Shown here one piece after another: positions 27,134 through 34,318 of a DNA stretch of 64,000 nucleotides (the first letter of the stretch is position 1; every line of letters begins with the position of its first letter). The stretch is taken from positions 619,762 through 683,761 of the forward strand of contig NZ_JAUEMJ010000001.1 of assembly GCF_030403505.1 (NCBI RefSeq). The letters are read 5' to 3'. The position numbers and the translations under genes were made by a program. The DNA comes from Glycomyces tritici (GTDB lineage: Bacteria > Actinomycetota > Actinomycetes > Mycobacteriales > Micromonosporaceae). The notes beneath the pieces are model-generated. The model did no database searches. It had not been told where the DNA came from and saw only the letters and a program-made list of their open reading frames with translations.

Positions 27134-28126
27134 ATGGGAAAACGACGCACCGATTCTCGGATGAGCGCAGTAGCAGTCTGTGCTGGTGCCGGAGGGCTCG
27201 CCCTCGGCATGGAGCGCGCGGGATTCGAACCTTTGCTCCTGATCGAGAAACGGCAGGTGATCTGTGAAACGCTTCGGTTGAATCGGCCTGCCTGGAATGT
27301 CCTGGAAGGCGACCTGCTGGATTTTGATCCGGACGCTCACCCGTACTCGTACGACGTCGATCTCCTCTACGGCGGTCTTCCCCGCGTCAAGGCCAGCGCC
27401 GCCGTGAGCCGCAGAGACAGCGACGAAGAAATACGGATCCTAGAGGCCACCGTCATGCTCGCGCACGCCGTCCGACCTCGTGCCCTGCTTATCGAGAACG
27501 TCCCCGATCTCGCGGTCAAGCCCGAGTATGAACCGATTCGAGAGTTCATGGCCACGGAACTTTCTCACTTGGGCTATGAACACATATGGTTCACGCTCAA
27601 CGCCATGGATTACGGCGTGCCGCAAAATCGCAAACAGTCGGTCCTCATCGCCTTTTCCGAGGACTCTATGAGTCGTTTCGTTCTTCCGGAACCTGAGACC
27701 AAGCCGCCGTCGACAGTGGGAGGGACCCTTCACTCGTCCATGGGTGAGCGGGGCTGGACTGCGGCCTCCGAATGGGCTGCGCTCGCCGACACTGTCGCTC
27801 CCACGCTCGTCGGAGGCTCTTGGAATCGCGGTGGGGCCGACCTCGGACCCACCGGTTCCAAGCGGGCTTGGGCTCGGCTCGGCGTGGACGGCGGCACTGT
27901 TGCAGACCAAGTTCCCGGCCCCGAATTTCAGTGGGATCCGGGGCAGGGGAGAGAGGGCATGGTGCGGCTGACCATCGCGCAGACGGCTTTGTTGCAAGGT
28001 TTTCCTTCCGACTGGGTCTTTGCCGGCCGAAAGACCGCTCGCTATCGGCAGGTGGGTCACGCCACCCCGCCACCGGTCGGGTGTGCCCTCGGGAACGCCG
28101 TTCGAAAGGCGCTCGAGCGGCCATGA
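27134..28126 (+). CDS. C5-cytosine DNA methyltransferase homologue lacking the catalytic Cys
   Basis: A 330-residue protein with SAM-binding motif I (VCAGAGGLALG, 15-25), the ENV motif VI (121-123), QNRKQSVLIAF (motif VIII) and a C-terminal GCALGNAV (motif X). The catalytic loop, normally G-G-x-P-C-x-x-x-S, reads GGLPRVKAS, so an Arg (residue 84) replaces the nucleophilic Cys. The protein should bind SAM and perhaps DNA but cannot methylate by the usual chemistry. It may be the second subunit of a split or heterodimeric enzyme with the intact copy downstream. Start: ATG preferred over a GTG nine bases upstream. Confidence 0.85.
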   Translation: MGKRRTDSRMSAVAVCAGAGGLALGMERAGFEPLLLIEKRQVICETLRLNRPAWNVLEGDLLDFDPDAHPYSYDVDLLYGGLPRVKASAAVSRRDSDEEIRILEATVMLAHAVRPRALLIENVPDLAVKPEYEPIREFMATELSHLGYEHIWFTLNAMDYGVPQNRKQSVLIAFSEDSMSRFVLPEPETKPPSTVGGTLHSSMGERGWTAASEWAALADTVAPTLVGGSWNRGGADLGPTGSKRAWARLGVDGGTVADQVPGPEFQWDPGQGREGMVRLTIAQTALLQGFPSDWVFAGRKTARYRQVGHATPPPVGCALGNAVRKALERP

Positions 28127-28290
28127 ATCCGTCAAGGGCTCCGATCCCTCAAGTTGTGCACTCTCCCGGGCACATCACAGGCGCCACTTGCGAAGCGGGT
28201 AGTCTGTGGTCCGCCGGTGGTGGACACCTCGGGCAAGGCCCTGACATCGCGATTGGCGGGGCGCGGAGTGGAGATCGGACTGGAGCAAAA

Positions 28291-29460
28291 GTGGGCGATT
28301 TCGAGATCATCGATCTGTTCGCCGGCCCCGGCGGGCTGGACATGGCCGCTCACAGCTTGGGGATCCCCGCCACAGGCATCGAGCTCGACAGGGAAGCTTG
28401 CGAGACGCGAAACGCGTTCGCCGAGTCTCAGCGTGACCGAGGGCCGTCCATGACGACCGTGCACGGCAACGTCCGCAACGCCGACCCGAGGGATTTCGGC
28501 TCGGCGAACGTACTCGCGGCGGGACCCCCCTGCCAGACCTTCAGCGTCGCCGGGACCGGCACCGGCCGCCGGAACCTTGATCAGGTGTACTCCTACATCG
28601 ACCGGATGGCGGCTGGCGAGGACGTCACGGGAGAGCTCGCCGATCTCGACGACCCTCGAACCGGATTGGTGTTGGAGCCGCTGAAATGGGTGCTGGCCCG
28701 TGAGAATGAAAATCCGTTCCAGGTTGTCGTCTTGGAGCAGGTGCCCGCAGTGCTCCCGGTATGGCAGAAAATGGCGGATGTACTCGGAAAGTTGGGTTTC
28801 GAGGCCGATGCTCACATACTCAATGCCGAGGAGTACGGCGTTCCCCAGACCCGACGACGCGCGATCCTCATCGCCCGAAAGGGAACCGCCGTCGAATTCC
28901 CTGCCCATACGCATCAGCGATACCGCAAGGACCACGAATCGGTACCTGTCGAAGACCACCCCAAGGGTCTGCACCCCTGGAACTCCATGGGCAGCGTGCT
29001 GCGACACCGCGGCGAATTCACGGTCGTGTCCAACTACGGCACGGGAGGCGACCCGAAAAACCGCGGCCTTCGACGCCATCTGGACCCCGCCTTCACCGTC
29101 ACCGGCAAGATCGGCCGGAACAGGCTCGTCGGGCCCGATGGTAAGGACCAGGAACGACTCACCACTTCCGAGGCAGGATCGCTCCAGACTTTTCCGCGTC
29201 ACTATCCGTGGCGAGGTAAGAACGTCCAGCAACAGGTCGGCAACGCCATCCCGCCTTTGCTTGCCGCGCATGTCCTCATTGCGGCCCTCGGACTTCCGAA
29301 GAAGAACGTGGGGTCCATCCTCGAGTACGACGGCTTCTTAGTTCTAACTCCCATTGCATTCACAACTCCGCGGTCATCGCTCCTCGGGCCCGCCTTTCAT
29401 AATGTGGAGCGGAATCGCCGACGGTCTCGCGCTACGGGCCGCACCCAGTCATACCGGTGA
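28291..29460 (+). CDS. C5-cytosine DNA methyltransferase, catalytic residues intact
   Basis: A 389-residue Dcm-type methyltransferase. Motif I is IDLFAGPGGLDMAA. The catalytic Cys81 lies in AAGPPCQTFSVAG (motif IV). Motif VI is LEQV instead of the more common ENV, as I recall from other actinobacterial members. Motif VIII is QTRRRAILIA, and motif X is QQVGNAIPP. The GTG start has GGAG at proper distance and directly precedes the domain. An ATG at 28123, in the ATGA overlap with the previous stop, would add 56 residues of unlike composition. It should modify a specific cytosine and protect the host from the island nuclease. Sequence specificity is unknown. Confidence 0.9.
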   Translation: MGDFEIIDLFAGPGGLDMAAHSLGIPATGIELDREACETRNAFAESQRDRGPSMTTVHGNVRNADPRDFGSANVLAAGPPCQTFSVAGTGTGRRNLDQVYSYIDRMAAGEDVTGELADLDDPRTGLVLEPLKWVLARENENPFQVVVLEQVPAVLPVWQKMADVLGKLGFEADAHILNAEEYGVPQTRRRAILIARKGTAVEFPAHTHQRYRKDHESVPVEDHPKGLHPWNSMGSVLRHRGEFTVVSNYGTGGDPKNRGLRRHLDPAFTVTGKIGRNRLVGPDGKDQERLTTSEAGSLQTFPRHYPWRGKNVQQQVGNAIPPLLAAHVLIAALGLPKKNVGSILEYDGFLVLTPIAFTTPRSSLLGPAFHNVERNRRRSRATGRTQSYR

Positions 29461-29551
29461 GATGAGAAACAGGCCCTACAGAGTTGCGCACCCCTCCCAT
29501 GAGTGACTCTCCCTCGGTGGTCCCGATCGGCTTCGCCAAACTCGATGATAA

Positions 29552-29586
29552 TCAAATTTGACATCTTCATTTACGTCAAATAGGCT
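29552..29586 (+). promoter_or_regulatory. Sigma70-type promoter with overlapping palindromic operator
   Basis: TTGACA (29558-29563) and TAGGCT (29581-29586) are separated by exactly 17 bases. The perfect palindrome TCAAATTTGA (29552-29561) overlaps the -35 box. ATTTGAC (29556-29562) and GTCAAAT (29575-29581) form an inverted repeat across the spacer, so TCAAAT half-sites occur three times. The arrangement suggests repression by a DNA-binding protein, most simply the XRE-domain ATPase encoded just downstream. Confidence 0.75.
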
Positions 29587-29639
29587 CTGTCCCAACGCCT
29601 TCCTGGGGCGATCACCTCTACATCGGGAGGCGGGTGCCA

Positions 29640-31730
29640 ATGAGCGCAGGGGACGCATTCGGCTCGTGGCTGCGGCGACAACTAGAGCGATCCGAGATGT
29701 CGCAGGCCGAGCTCGCGGAGCGACTGAATCTCACCCGGGCCGCAGTGTCCGCTTGGGTGAACGGACGTGCAGTACCCCGCAACGAAACGAAACAGGCGAT
29801 TGCCGAGGTTTTCGGCGTCGAACTCTCGGCCGTCCACGACTTCGCCACGGATGTGGCGGTGAGCCTTCCGCTGGGCTGGTATCACCGTCGCGCGCACATC
29901 GACGGCGGCCGGGAGTACGGCAATGCCGCCGCGTTCGCATTCGACGCCGACCTTGCAGCGCTTGCGCGGGAGGCGACGCAGAACTCACTCGACGAACAAG
30001 CCGACCGCGCACAGCCGGTCCGGGTTCGCTTCACCCTGAACGAGATTTCAGGAGGAACACTCCAAGCGTTCTTGGCCGCGATCCAGTGGCAAGAGCTGAA
30101 AAGGCACTTTGACTCAGCGGCGTCCGCCCCACAGAAGGTCTCGCGGAGCCTCCATGCGGCGCTCGAAGAGCTTCGGGACACCGGCACGTTGCTCCTGCTT
30201 CGGATCGACGACTACAACGCCGCCGGTCTGACCGGACCGGATTACGGCGACGGAAGATTCGCCGCAGTGGTCCGCCGGCAACTGGACAGCCACAAGGCGG
30301 GCGATCGGGCGGGAGGCTCGTACGGGCTGGGCAAGGCGACATTGTGGGCGACCAGCCGGTTCGGTCTAGTACTGATGAATTCGACACTGTCCGAGCCGCA
30401 CGAAGGACGAACGCGACATCGCACCGTGGGACGGCTGGATCTTCCTTGGCATGAGGTGGACGGCGATTCCTACGCGGGTCCGGCATGGTTCGGAGAGCCC
30501 GACGCGGCCGCCGAGCACAAAGGCGTCTCCCGTTCGTGGTGGGCCGATGAGGAGATGTTGCGCGAACTGCACTTGGAAAGAACCGGTGACGAGCCCGGAA
30601 CTTCGTTCCTCGTCGTCGGCGCCCATGATGCATCGGGAGACGCGGAGTCGCTGCAGGAGATGCATGAGAAACTCGTCCATTCCCTCGCCAACGACTTCTG
30701 GGCAGCGATGGTCGGGGGCAACAGAGCAGGGCCGCTATTGGAGGCACATGTCGCCACCCTGCAGAACGGGCAGACCTTCATTCCTGAAGAACGCGTCGAC
30801 CCATACGCCCGGCATCCGGGGCTGTCCCGAGCGCTGAAGGCATACCTGGACGATACGACCGTCTCCAGGCTGACCGAGGCGGAGCAGGTGGCGGCCGTCC
30901 AGGTGCCGCTTACTGTCACGCCGCGCAAGGGAACAGGGAGGGGACGGGACAAGGGATGCGAGCACCAGGCCGTCCTTCTGCTCACGGCGGCGGCGAACGA
31001 CTCGGAACACCCCAACCGAGTGGTGCTCATGCGCGGCAGCCGGATGAGGATTACCGAGCACCGACCGCGTGAACTTCCTCTCGGTGCGATGCCTTTCCAG
31101 GGGGTGCTGCTGGCAGGATACGCCACGGAACGCGATGAGGTGGATGTGAAGTTGGCAGAGGAATTTCTTCGTGCCTCTGAACCGCCGGAGCATGATCGCT
31201 GGGACCGAACAGAAGAGCTCACCTCGCTCTATGAGCGAGGTGCGCTGACACGTCTTCGCGAGTTCCGCGGCGAGATCGACAAGGCCGTACGGGCCCTGGT
31301 GGCCCGCCGCGAGTCGGTTCGCAAGAATGGTCCGGAGTCGCTCCGAGACCTGTTGAAATTCGAGGGCAGCGAGGGTACGGCTGCCCGTAGACCGCAGGGA
31401 TTCCCGACCGTGCACGGCATCAACGCCGGGGTACTCGACAGCGGCGCCTGGAAAGTGACCGTCACCGTGAAAGTCCCCGAGTCGCAGGATCCTTGGCAGA
31501 TCACGCCGATCGCAAAGTTCGACGTTCGGTCGGGCGGGAGGCCGACCGTGGATTGGGCCATGCTCTCGGCGACGGAGAACTGCCAGATCGTCTCCGGCGA
31601 CTTGCTCATCCCTCCCGGGACGCGCTCGGCATCGTTCACGGGTGTAACGAATCCCGACACCCATCCCGTGCGCAGCAGATTCGCACGCCTCGTCGTGGAC
31701 CTCGTGAAAACGCGTGGAGGCACCGCATGA
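29640..31730 (+). CDS. XRE helix-turn-helix fused to a GHKL-like ATPase
   Basis: A 696-residue fusion. Residues 1-65 are an XRE-type helix-turn-helix (EMSQAELAERLNLTRAAVSAW, recognition helix around TRAAVSAWVNGR). The body is a divergent GHKL ATPase: N-box LAREATQNSLDE, G1-like LLRIDDYNAAGL and G2 lid GGSYGLGKATLW. The C-terminal third is unassigned. The ATG is used because GGGAGG lies nine bases upstream; a GTG six bases earlier is too close to it. The stop overlaps the next gene as ATGA. Its own promoter carries inverted repeats, so it probably represses itself and may couple ATP or DNA sensing to island expression. This domain pairing is unusual. Confidence 0.82.
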   Translation: MSAGDAFGSWLRRQLERSEMSQAELAERLNLTRAAVSAWVNGRAVPRNETKQAIAEVFGVELSAVHDFATDVAVSLPLGWYHRRAHIDGGREYGNAAAFAFDADLAALAREATQNSLDEQADRAQPVRVRFTLNEISGGTLQAFLAAIQWQELKRHFDSAASAPQKVSRSLHAALEELRDTGTLLLLRIDDYNAAGLTGPDYGDGRFAAVVRRQLDSHKAGDRAGGSYGLGKATLWATSRFGLVLMNSTLSEPHEGRTRHRTVGRLDLPWHEVDGDSYAGPAWFGEPDAAAEHKGVSRSWWADEEMLRELHLERTGDEPGTSFLVVGAHDASGDAESLQEMHEKLVHSLANDFWAAMVGGNRAGPLLEAHVATLQNGQTFIPEERVDPYARHPGLSRALKAYLDDTTVSRLTEAEQVAAVQVPLTVTPRKGTGRGRDKGCEHQAVLLLTAAANDSEHPNRVVLMRGSRMRITEHRPRELPLGAMPFQGVLLAGYATERDEVDVKLAEEFLRASEPPEHDRWDRTEELTSLYERGALTRLREFRGEIDKAVRALVARRESVRKNGPESLRDLLKFEGSEGTAARRPQGFPTVHGINAGVLDSGAWKVTVTVKVPESQDPWQITPIAKFDVRSGGRPTVDWAMLSATENCQIVSGDLLIPPGTRSASFTGVTNPDTHPVRSRFARLVVDLVKTRGGTA

Positions 31731-32704
31731 AGTCCGCGTACCCGTATCCGACTCTGTTCGGCGACATCACCGTTGATGTGGCATCGGTCACGGTCGACGG
31801 CGCCGGCCTGCCGTATTCGTGCATATCTCGGACCGAGCAGACAGTGGCCCTTCACTTGGCAGGTCGCGAACGTTGGAGTCAGGCGACCCTCCAGCTCGAT
31901 GCAAGCCTCCCCGAGCAAGAACTCGCCGAAGGACCCTGGTCAGAAGTCACATGCGTCGCAGTCCTTTCGGAGAAGGGTACGAATGCACGTACGACGACTC
32001 GGTTGACGCACTCGGTCGATGGACGCCGAAGCGGCTCGATCGAACTGCCGAAGTCCTTCTTTCGCAACCGTGCCACGTTGACGCTGATGACTGTCGGCAC
32101 AGTCGACGGAACCTCCGGACGCATACTCGGGACTGCCGACCGCCCCTGGTACGTCGATCTCATGGCCGCCGTCCCGACTCGGGAGCGGGAAATCAACATC
32201 AATGAGGTCGACTTCCGCAGCGGTGAATTGGAGTGGCTCCGCCCCTATGCCGACTCCCCCTGGATTGTGGAGACCTCTGGAGAGGAGCCAGCCGTCCACC
32301 TCAATACGGGTGCCATCGAAGGTCTCATGGACATCCTGCACGGCAAGGGGGGACCGATCGCCGAGCGGACGCTGCGCGAAACTACGGCGAGCCAAATCGC
32401 CCAGGACACTTGGATCGCCTTGTTCCATGCCGCGGCGAGCGGACTGGAGGCGGATGAGGACGGTACTCCCGTCATGCCCGATGGATGGCGTGAGTCGGTG
32501 TTGCGCATGATGCTTCCGGACGTTCTTCCGGGCCGCAGCCTGGGTGACGCACTACGTGAGATCGAGCGCCGTCGCCAGGGCATCGGATGGGCCGAGCTGC
32601 AGACGAACATCCAGTACGCCGCCGGCAAACGAAGCCGAATCGCCAGGAGACTGACCGATGCGGTGCGGTCGGTCAATCGCATGGAAAAGGAGGGCGCCCG
32701 ATGA
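31727..32704 (+). CDS. Defence-island protein of unknown function (325 aa)
   Basis: A 325-residue protein that I do not recognise. The N-terminal 170 residues look beta-rich (alternating hydrophobics, for example TVDVASVTVDGAGLPYSCIS), and the C-terminal half looks helical (SVLRMMLPDVLPGRSLGDALREIERRRQG). There is no signal peptide, membrane segment or known nuclease motif. It begins and ends in ATGA overlaps with the neighbouring genes, so the three proteins are made together. It may form a complex with the XRE-ATPase. Confidence 0.7.
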   Translation: MKSAYPYPTLFGDITVDVASVTVDGAGLPYSCISRTEQTVALHLAGRERWSQATLQLDASLPEQELAEGPWSEVTCVAVLSEKGTNARTTTRLTHSVDGRRSGSIELPKSFFRNRATLTLMTVGTVDGTSGRILGTADRPWYVDLMAAVPTREREININEVDFRSGELEWLRPYADSPWIVETSGEEPAVHLNTGAIEGLMDILHGKGGPIAERTLRETTASQIAQDTWIALFHAAASGLEADEDGTPVMPDGWRESVLRMMLPDVLPGRSLGDALREIERRRQGIGWAELQTNIQYAAGKRSRIARRLTDAVRSVNRMEKEGAR

Positions 32705-33585
32705 TTCTCAGAACCCGCCAGGACCTTCCTGAGACCCTCGGACTGCTCCCGGGCGCCGTGGCGTCCAAACACCTCACTCACGGCGTCCAGGCGGGACGAG
32801 AACGTCCCTCTCCCGTCGCGCTTCGTAAAGCCGCCGAAGCCTTCCCTGTCAACGAGGCACGATGGAGCGTCGCCCCCGTCCTCGATCTACTCGATGAGGC
32901 CATGGATCGGTTCGTCGACGACCGCGTCGGGGCGGACGGCTGGCTCGCGCCACGGCTGCACGCCACGATTCGCATGGCACCATCCGAGGCGGCGGACAGT
33001 CGATTGTGGAACTATCTCGCGCTGCTCGTTGCCCCCGATTACGTGGTGTGGCGCCATAGCGACGGCGAAACCGCGGCGGCGGGACGTTTCACCGGGCCTC
33101 ATTACACCCAGGCATTCTCCCGCCTGTGGTGGGCGGCTGAACTCTTCCGGAATGGCCCAGACTACCGACCGGTGGAGGTCGCATGCCGTGTCCAGGATGT
33201 TCTGAACACCACCATGCGACTCGACGTCATCGACCACCGCCCCACGGCTCAGGCCATCCTGCGGATCGTCGCCCGGCTGCTCGGCGACGGATCGACGAGG
33301 CCCGGAGACCAGATCAACGCACTCTCATCGGCGGTCAACACGGCAGGTAGCACCCTCGCCTACGACGTGTTGGCTCCCGACGAGTCGAAGGACTACGACG
33401 AACTCCTGGAATGGATCCATGAGGCAGGAGAAGTACCCGCTGTACCGCTGAACCGCCTACCGGACGGTCCCGAAGACGGCCATGTGCCTCCGAAGTCGGT
33501 CGACATCCTTCATCAACTTTTCGAGGAACTGCTGGCCGAGGCGCCGATCCGGAGCCGATCGAAACAGCCGAGCTCAGGGGCTTGA
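32701..33585 (+). CDS. DUF6339-like protein of the defence island
   Basis: A 294-residue protein. The segment SRLWNYLALLVAPDYVVWR followed by RLWWAAELFRNGPDY and LARRLLGD-like helices is reminiscent of the DUF6339 family. I recall that family from the same type of island, but the assignment is from memory. No catalytic motif is visible. The start lies in an ATGA overlap with the preceding gene. The 117 bases between its stop and vsr contain the vsr promoter. The function is unknown; membership of the island module is well supported by coupling. Confidence 0.65.
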   Translation: MILRTRQDLPETLGLLPGAVASKHLTHGVQAGRERPSPVALRKAAEAFPVNEARWSVAPVLDLLDEAMDRFVDDRVGADGWLAPRLHATIRMAPSEAADSRLWNYLALLVAPDYVVWRHSDGETAAAGRFTGPHYTQAFSRLWWAAELFRNGPDYRPVEVACRVQDVLNTTMRLDVIDHRPTAQAILRIVARLLGDGSTRPGDQINALSSAVNTAGSTLAYDVLAPDESKDYDELLEWIHEAGEVPAVPLNRLPDGPEDGHVPPKSVDILHQLFEELLAEAPIRSRSKQPSSGA

Positions 33586-33690
33586 GGGCGCTCGCAGGGA
33601 CGACTCACGGAGCACAGATGCGACCTCGAACGGCATGTCCATGGGCGAGGGGTGTCGGATCCGAGCCGGTTTCCCTCCCCCCGAGTCGAA

Positions 33691-33705
33691 TAGGATCGAA
33701 GAGTG
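33691..33705 (+). promoter_or_regulatory. Leaderless-type -10 box before vsr
   Basis: TAGGAT ends six bases before the GTG start of vsr, and no ribosome binding site is seen. This is the spacing of actinobacterial leaderless promoters. No good -35 box was found. It suggests vsr can be expressed apart from the XRE-ATPase operon. Confidence 0.5.
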
Positions 33706-34173
33706 AACGTTGAGCGGCCATCACGCGCCTTCAGCGAGGGCGTGCGTAAAAGTATGCAGTCGAATAAATCGCGCGATACCAAGCCGGAGCTCGCCTTGCG
33801 CAGAGCAGTCCACGCCTTGGGATTTCGATATCGTGTCGCGCGGCGGCCGCTTCCGCAGATCCGCCGCACCGCGGACATGGTCTTCACCCGAGAGAAGATC
33901 GCCGTCTTCCTCGACGGTTGCTTCTGGCATGGGTGTCCAGAGCATCACACCAAGGCCAAGACCAACGCCGAATACTGGGCTGAAAAAGTCAGACGAAATC
34001 GAGAGCGAGACAGTGAAACCGATGCCCTTCTGGCAAAGGCAGGTTGGATCGCACTCCGAGTTTGGGAGCATGAAGACCCGCTCCAGGCGGCCATCCGGGT
34101 AGCGGACGCGATCAGGTCGTGCCGAAGCACCATTGCCGATCAGAGTCCCCGAGCGGATGATGCCACCCTGTAG
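33703..34173 (+). CDS. vsr: Very short patch repair endonuclease
   Basis: A 156-residue Vsr endonuclease, which nicks DNA beside T-G mismatches left by deamination of 5-methylcytosine. Family features are MQSNKSRDTKPELALR near the N-terminus, the catalytic Asp region RTADMVFTREKIAVF, and the zinc-binding/structural DGCFWHGCPEHH. The presence of Vsr is strong indirect evidence that the island makes 5-methylcytosine. Iyer and colleagues noted Vsr in MORC-type restriction-like operons. The GTG start is supported by a leaderless -10 box. Confidence 0.93.
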   Translation: MNVERPSRAFSEGVRKSMQSNKSRDTKPELALRRAVHALGFRYRVARRPLPQIRRTADMVFTREKIAVFLDGCFWHGCPEHHTKAKTNAEYWAEKVRRNRERDSETDALLAKAGWIALRVWEHEDPLQAAIRVADAIRSCRSTIADQSPRADDATL

Positions 34174-34318
34174 CGACGTTGACGGACCTGCTTGGCGGAT
34201 GCCGCATCGGCGGCTTCGTGAGAAGCAGGCTGCGGTCAGTTGACGGGGGTTCCCGGTACTGGCATATTGACGCTACGCGCCAGTAGGCGTTGTATCTGCT
34301 GCTGGGGAGGCGCGGGCG

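Noticed and set aside
28123..28290. 56-residue N-terminal extension of the intact methyltransferase
   Set aside because: Composition is unlike the domain and homologues start at the DLFAGPGG region; a better ribosome binding site lies at the GTG used. It remains possible because of the ATGA overlap.
30375..30440. Possible frameshift in the XRE-ATPase gene
   Set aside because: The frame stays open and the motifs are in order, so there is no evidence for disruption.
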